Origin: Certhia americana
Lineage: Eukaryota > Chordata > Aves > Passeriformes > Certhiidae
DNA length: 64,000 nt
Assembly: GCA_018697195.1 (NCBI GenBank)
Contig: CM031872.1
Span: 10,901,341-10,965,340 of the forward strand
Direction of reading: 5' to 3'
The position numbers were made by a program, and so were the translations under genes. Below the pieces are notes generated by a model, which saw only the letters and a program-made list of their open reading frames with translations, did no database searches and was not told the DNA's origin. Positions 58,888-64,000 of this stretch are shown one piece after another (within the stretch, counting starts at the first letter, position 1; each line of letters opens with the position of its first letter).

Positions 58888-61611
58888 ACACAGGCCTTTA
58901 CAGCCAGATAAAACCAATAAGTCTTTAATGAACTGTGCATCTGGAGGATAGCAGGTTGTGCTGAATATAAAACTGGTTGGGAAATAGATTTACACTTGCT
59001 CCTGCATGAGGGGCTGCTGCCAACTGCACAGTGAAGTAATAACAGACACTGGCAGTGCTTGATGTCTGAAGGTCTTAAACCTCTTTACACACAGGATGAT
59101 CTATATGACAAGCTTCACTTTAGAGACAAGAAAATAGTGGCACAAAAGCAATGGTTTAAATTGCTTCAGGTCACCCTGCAGGTCACTGGAACAGTGAAAG
59201 ACAAACCTGAGCCCTGCTAGGTTAGTGTGTGAGCCTCAGCCTGCTGCTGCTTTCAGGCACCCAGCACGAAACCCTAGGCACCCAGCACCAAACAGCCTCC
59301 AAGGAAGGAAGTGACCCCTCTCTGCAGCCTCAGCACTTCTCATCACAGCAGTGAGCAACGGGTCACAGAAATAGCTGAGCACCATTGCAGAAGGAAATAG
59401 TGTTGTAGCAGCGTGTCGTGCCTTAGATTTGCTTCAGCAATTCCTTCTTGTGGCTGGGTCATACCTTAAAATTACTCTGATTATACAAACAAATTGCAGC
59501 TGCTTTTATGTGTTGATATCTCAGAATGCAGCAGTGTACAGGCTTTTGCTTAATGTACTCATGGTGTTTATGCAAGGACTGCCTCATCCTTGTCACTACT
59601 GATGGATCTTTCCTGTTGTCACTAGTCAGCCCAGTGCAGGGTGGAGCCTAAGAAATTCTCATCTCAGCTCTGTCTAGTCTCACCCTTCCTTCACTTTGCC
59701 CTGGACTTATAATTTCCACTTCATCTTCTTCCTGCAGGTATGATTTCCCTTTGCACTGCTCCCACAGGCCTGCCCAGCAACAGGACACAGGGTCATTTTC
59801 CTGCAGCAGCTGGAAACAAAGACTGTATCTTGCTTAGACAGTAGAAAAACTACCTTTTGGATTTAAATACTATTACTGTAACTTTTTGTTATGACCAACA
59901 TTTGCTTTGATGTTTTCTAAGCTTTTTCCTCTCCCTTCCCCACTGAAACTATTCAGACTCTGACTCAGGCTTAGTTTCTGTCTTGCACAAAACCTTTGTC
60001 CCAGGCATTTGTGTTGTAACACACCGCCTCCTCTTGAAGGCCAAGATCTTGTAGTGATTTCCATCTCCCTTTGAACTCTGCCTTGAGGCTGCCTGGGTGT
60101 GCACAGGAGCTCCAGCTGCCACCAGCACTGTGTTCTCTCCCTTAGACTTGTTCCTCATCCTCAGAGCAAACAGCATCCCTGCTCCAGGAGGACCTGGAGT
60201 GACTCTACAGCCAGTACCTCCCAATGTTTGCTGCCTGCAGCTCCCAAGTCCTTGTCCAGAGTGTAGAACAGGTCAGGTTCATCTCTCCTACTTCAGTTGT
60301 GTCTTATGGGTGCAGGTCTCTGGAGCAAGCACCAGTGTCAATGTGGTATCCAGAACCCTGGCAGACCACACTAGGACTGGGCATTGCTTCCTAAAGGTCA
60401 TAAGGGTTGTGCACATGTGACCTGCAGAATTCAGACTGAAATATTACACACTGGTGTGTGCTCCCTGCCATGGTAAATTGCTGTCATAGCAGCAGCAACC
60501 ACAGTGGCAGTTGTCTTTTTGCCCTCACTGTGCAGGAAATTATTTAGACCAGCAGGTGCTTTTATGTGCTGGTGTGATTTCTTTGCTGAGGGAGAAGGCA
60601 CTCTCAGGGTGGTTCTGTTTCATGAAGAAGAGATATGCTGTCTCTTTAGAGGGCTCGTGTTACCTGCACTCATCCAGGACAGCACTCAACCATCTCCATG
60701 AACCTGTGGCATGAACAAGCTCCTTTGGCATGCTGGTGGGGAAAGTGCTTGTGCTTGCTGATGCCTTGCTGCATTTAACTAGAAAACCTCCAGACAGGGA
60801 GAACTCGTGTGCAGCAGCCCAGGGGACACTTAATGGTGAATTATTTTTTCCCCTCCGTGGTGAAAGGGGGAAATGGATCTTGGTATTCTTCTGTTCAAAT
60901 GTCACCACACCATGCCAGAGGCAGCAGAACAGCCTGGTCTGGGGTTTAGACTGGAGAACACAGCTCCAAACTGGTGTTGGTTCTCGTGCTTTCCACTGGC
61001 ACCAGTGACTGAATGGGTCCTAAGACAGAGAGAGAACAGATGGACAAGCAGGGAAATAAAGGGATGTTCACAAAGCCAGGCAGTCTTTGCCTGATTACCT
61101 TAAAGGCAGTCAGGACTTAGGAACTGTAATATCTTCCTGTTAAAGCCTGGTGATGCATTACACTGTTGGGGCTGATCTGTCAGCCCAACGCTGCTGCTGC
61201 TGCTGCCATCAGCTGAACAACCCCTTCACAGCCATCCTGTAAGCTCTCCAAATATCTAAATGGAACGGTAGGACAGAGCTGTAATCAGCAGGCAGCCTTT
61301 CCTTGGGAAGGGTGACTTGTGTCGCTGCATTGTGTTCCCTTTCATTCCAATGGAAAAGGCTCCATTTAATGATTAACAGTCATTCCCAACTCTCCGCTGG
61401 CTGGGAAGCCCGATGTGATGTGGTGGAGTTGGAAAGCTCAGAAAGATCAGTCTCTGCCAGACGTGGCATCCCCACAGCACCAGCCAGGAGACAAAAGCCT
61501 TTAGTGTTCCCAAAAAGAATTTAAAACATTTTACATCAAAAGGCTGCAGAAGTTCAAACATGTCACCGGCAGCCTGTGGCACAGGACAGGAGTGGCTTTG
61601 TCAGGAAGGCT

Positions 61612-61626
61612 GGGGGGGGGGGGGGG
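61612..61626 (+). repeat. Poly-G tract (15)
   Basis: Fifteen G bases occur without interruption. Such runs can fold as G-quadruplexes and are prone to length error in sequencing. Confidence 0.9.
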
Positions 61627-62276
61627 TTGGGAGGAAACAACACTGAGCAGCAATTCTGTTACATACATGGTTTTCAAGCTTTCTGTACATCTCCTCTATA
61701 ATTAATACCTTCCACAGTGCCCTGGGAACAAGAAACACAACCCACAGCAGCTTTTGGACCATGAATAGCTGTCAAACAGCAAACCCTAAAACCAGGAGTG
61801 CCACATGTTCTGCTCCTGTGCAGAAACCTCCTAATCTTGCAGTGGTGGTTGAAATCAAAGAGACCAAATTAGGATCATCCATTGACCAGATCCCAGCTGG
61901 GCCACCTTCTGCCTTCTTTGAGATCTTGACTCTGCCATGGATGGTGAGACTTCTCAGCAGGAAAATGAAGCTCTTCAGCAGGTTTCTGCTCATGGTCAGG
62001 TCCCTACAGGGTAGAGAAGACTTTGATCCAAGGCTTGATCTAGTGCCAGTCATTTGAATAGAGCTCAGGGATGTGAGAAGTGCCATGTTAAATGCAGGAT
62101 CTGAACAGAGAAGTTGTGCAGGGAATTACATACCTGAGACAGCACTGCAGTCAAGTACAGGAAAAAAGGGATAGAAATGGTTCCCTTTGGCAGAAACCTC
62201 CCAGTGCCACCCCAGACCCCGGGGGCTCTGGCTGCCGAGGCTGCTGATGTTTGCAGCATAGGTGCTGAGTCAGCAG

Positions 62277-62641
62277 CCATCCCCAGAGCTGGAAACAGGC
62301 ACAGCCATCCCCAGAACTGGGAATGGGCACAGCCATCCATCCCCAGAGCTGGAAACAGACACAGCCATCTCCAGAGCTGGGAATGGGCACAGCCATCCCC
62401 AGAGCTGGGAATGGGCACAGCCGTCCATCCCCAGAGCTGGAAACAGGCACAGCCTTCCCCCAGAGCTGGGAACAGGCACAGCCATCCCCAGAGCTGGGAA
62501 TGGGCACAGCCATCTCCAGAGCTGGGAATGGGCACAGCCATCCATTCCCCAGAGCTGGGAATTGGCACAGCCATCCCCAGAGCTGGAAACAGGCACAGCC
62601 ATCTCCAGAGCTGGGAATGGGCACAGCCATCCCCAGAGCTG
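62277..62641 (+). repeat. 28-bp minisatellite, 12 full copies plus a partial
   Basis: The unit is about CCATCCCCAGAGCTGG followed by AAACAGGCACAG or GAATGGGCACAG. Counted by hand, there are 12 complete units and a 15-bp partial. Most are 28 bp; units 3 and 6 are 32 bp, unit 10 is 33 bp and unit 7 is 29 bp. The extra bases sit after CC[AG]TCC at the unit start. Because 28 is not a multiple of 3 and the unit has few stop codons, several frames stay open on both strands for 130-230 codons. These frames (for example 62065-62739 minus and 62177-62866 plus) are repeat artefacts, not genes. Confidence 0.97.
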
Positions 62642-64000
62642 TACCACTGCTCGGAGTGCCGTGGCTGTGTGTGGGCTGGGGTGAGTCCCACCTCTGTGCA
62701 CGGTGAATCTCCTGTCCCTGCCGGGGTACAGGTGTGCACCCAGCCCTCTGCACTGCATGTGTGCAGAGCTGTGCCCTCCCACCATCACTGGGACCACCAC
62801 CCTTTCCTGGCAGGGCTGCTTCCCACAGCTTGGGCTCCCTTTCCCTGTGGCTCCAGCAGTTCTTAGTCAGGGACCAGGTTTAGATGCTCCTGCTCCAGGC
62901 TGGGTGTGGATCCTCAGCCCAGCAGGGAGTGAAAGGCTCTTTATCCCACCTTTCCTTCATGTGTTTGTTTGATCCCTCCCACAAGTTTTTCCGGTGCCGT
63001 GGTTTCACTTCTGCCTGGTTATGACACAGTTTTAAACCTGAATGGAGTATTTATCTAAATATATCCAAATACATCCCTGTAATTCCTTGTCAGTTCTGAG
63101 GGCAGCGAGTGATCCAGGATGCTTTTTGGGCCTGGGCAAAGGCACAAATGATTGAAATGATTCAGTGTTATCCCCCAGGCCAAGCCAAAGTGGGCTGGTA
63201 GGTCCAGGTTAGTCTGGGATTTCTGTGCCCCGTGGAGCCAGGCACTGTGTGTCACACAGGGTAGCTGTGACTCCCCTTGCCACGGAGCCCAGATCCCTCC
63301 ACACTCAGTTTTCTAAGAGGAGCAAAGAGACAAAATTATATTAATTAGAGCCTTGATGCTTAACTGAGCTACAGCTCCTGAGGAGAGGTGGGTACTGGTT
63401 CTTCTGGAAAGTGGCTAAATACAGGTGAATATTTAAGATGCTGTATTTATTCAGGCTGTAATGACATGCTGCTTTTTTTGAGAGAGTGCATTTCATCAAA
63501 AGCAAGTGTTCTGTTCCCTGATCCCCATGTTGTGTGGTAGCATTTCCTCCTCCTTGTACTTTTAAGTTTTTTGTCTAATTAAACTATTCCATTCCAATTC
63601 CTTTCTCTCTCCTTTCCTTTTTTTTTTTTTTTTTTTTTTCCTCTGTTGTGCTGTTTTACTTCAGTTTATTTAGTGTTTTAAAATGGCTTCTATTTAAATT
63701 TGGAAGGGAAGAAAAATAAATCTGCTAAATATATTTCTATTCAGATCATATGTTGTGGCTTTTCTCTTTTTGAAGAATGAGGTCTAATTTTTGAACCTGA
63801 ATTCATTTGGCAGAAGTCTTGGCTTCAGCAACATTGGGTTTCCTTTTGTTTTAAACTAATTCCCTTTTTCCTACTGCTGGGATACATTTATGTCTTCGTG
63901 CTAGCAAAGCTCTTAGGCATGTGTTTGGTTTGAAAATGTTCATCGGAGCAAATATGAGCAGAGGATTTGAGGATGAGGCTGTCAGTGAGTTTTGTGGTGG
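62642..64000. other. No gene recognised; unique sequence to the window end
   Basis: A T22 run lies at 63618-63639 within a pyrimidine-rich stretch. The last 700 bp are AT-rich. No exon or repeat family is recognised. Confidence 0.45.
63618..63639 (+). repeat. Poly-T tract (22)
   Basis: This uninterrupted T run sits inside a longer CT-rich stretch (about 63598-63645). Confidence 0.95.

Larger units (their letters stand above)
58166..62276. other. No gene recognised; unique sequence with T and G runs
   Basis: A T31 run lies at 58856-58886 and a G15 run at 61612-61626. A (GCT)5-like stretch occurs near 61191-61206. No exon, RNA gene or transposon is recognised. 59600-60420 is C-rich on the + strand and carries frames of up to about 107 codons without protein features. 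Confidence 0.4.

Noticed and set aside
62277..62641. CRISPR-like repeat array
   Set aside because: The repeats are directly adjacent without unique spacers, vary among copies and sit in a vertebrate genome; it is a minisatellite.

Overview
This window is vertebrate nuclear DNA, very probably from a bird and plausibly a songbird. The evidence is several CR1 LINE fragments, in both orientations and of at least two ages, three solo retroviral LTRs, one dense CpG island, long homopolymers, and a lack of compact genes. No prokaryotic gene structure is present. Almost every open reading frame is short and looks like chance. I found no multi-exon protein-coding gene I can name.

Layout. 1-1300 is probably intron 1 of a minus-strand gene. 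About 1300-2340 is a strong CpG-island promoter with Sp1-type GC boxes and two CCAATCAGC boxes 41 bp apart. On the minus strand it carries a candidate first exon that starts at ATG 1904 and ends at a good splice donor (exon end 1675). That gene would run off the left edge. 2350-20500 has no recognisable gene. It holds a (CAG)10 tract, an old CR1, a (CCCTT)n array with a 6-N gap, a CR1 split by a 619-bp solo LTR, and a second solo LTR of 746 bp. 20500-46400 is gene-poor sequence with CR1 pieces and clusters of homeobox-like motifs, and the + strand becomes G/T-rich. A third solo LTR (715 bp) lies at 46434-47148. 47150-64000 is again without recognisable genes. It holds CR1 scraps, long poly-T tracts, a 100-N gap inside poly-T, and a 28-bp minisatellite at 62277-62641.

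How it fits together. The only promoter I can support is the CpG island. By eye, the + strand is C-rich left of about 20 kb and G/T-rich to the right. This would fit leftward transcription on the left and rightward transcription on the right, but no exons confirm it. The most secure results are structural: three solo LTRs with TG...CA ends and exact target-site duplications (ATTC, CAGAG, CAGAG), one nested in a CR1, and a minisatellite with an internal variant pattern. I found no convincing new biological system. The unusual signals are listed as findings with their limits.
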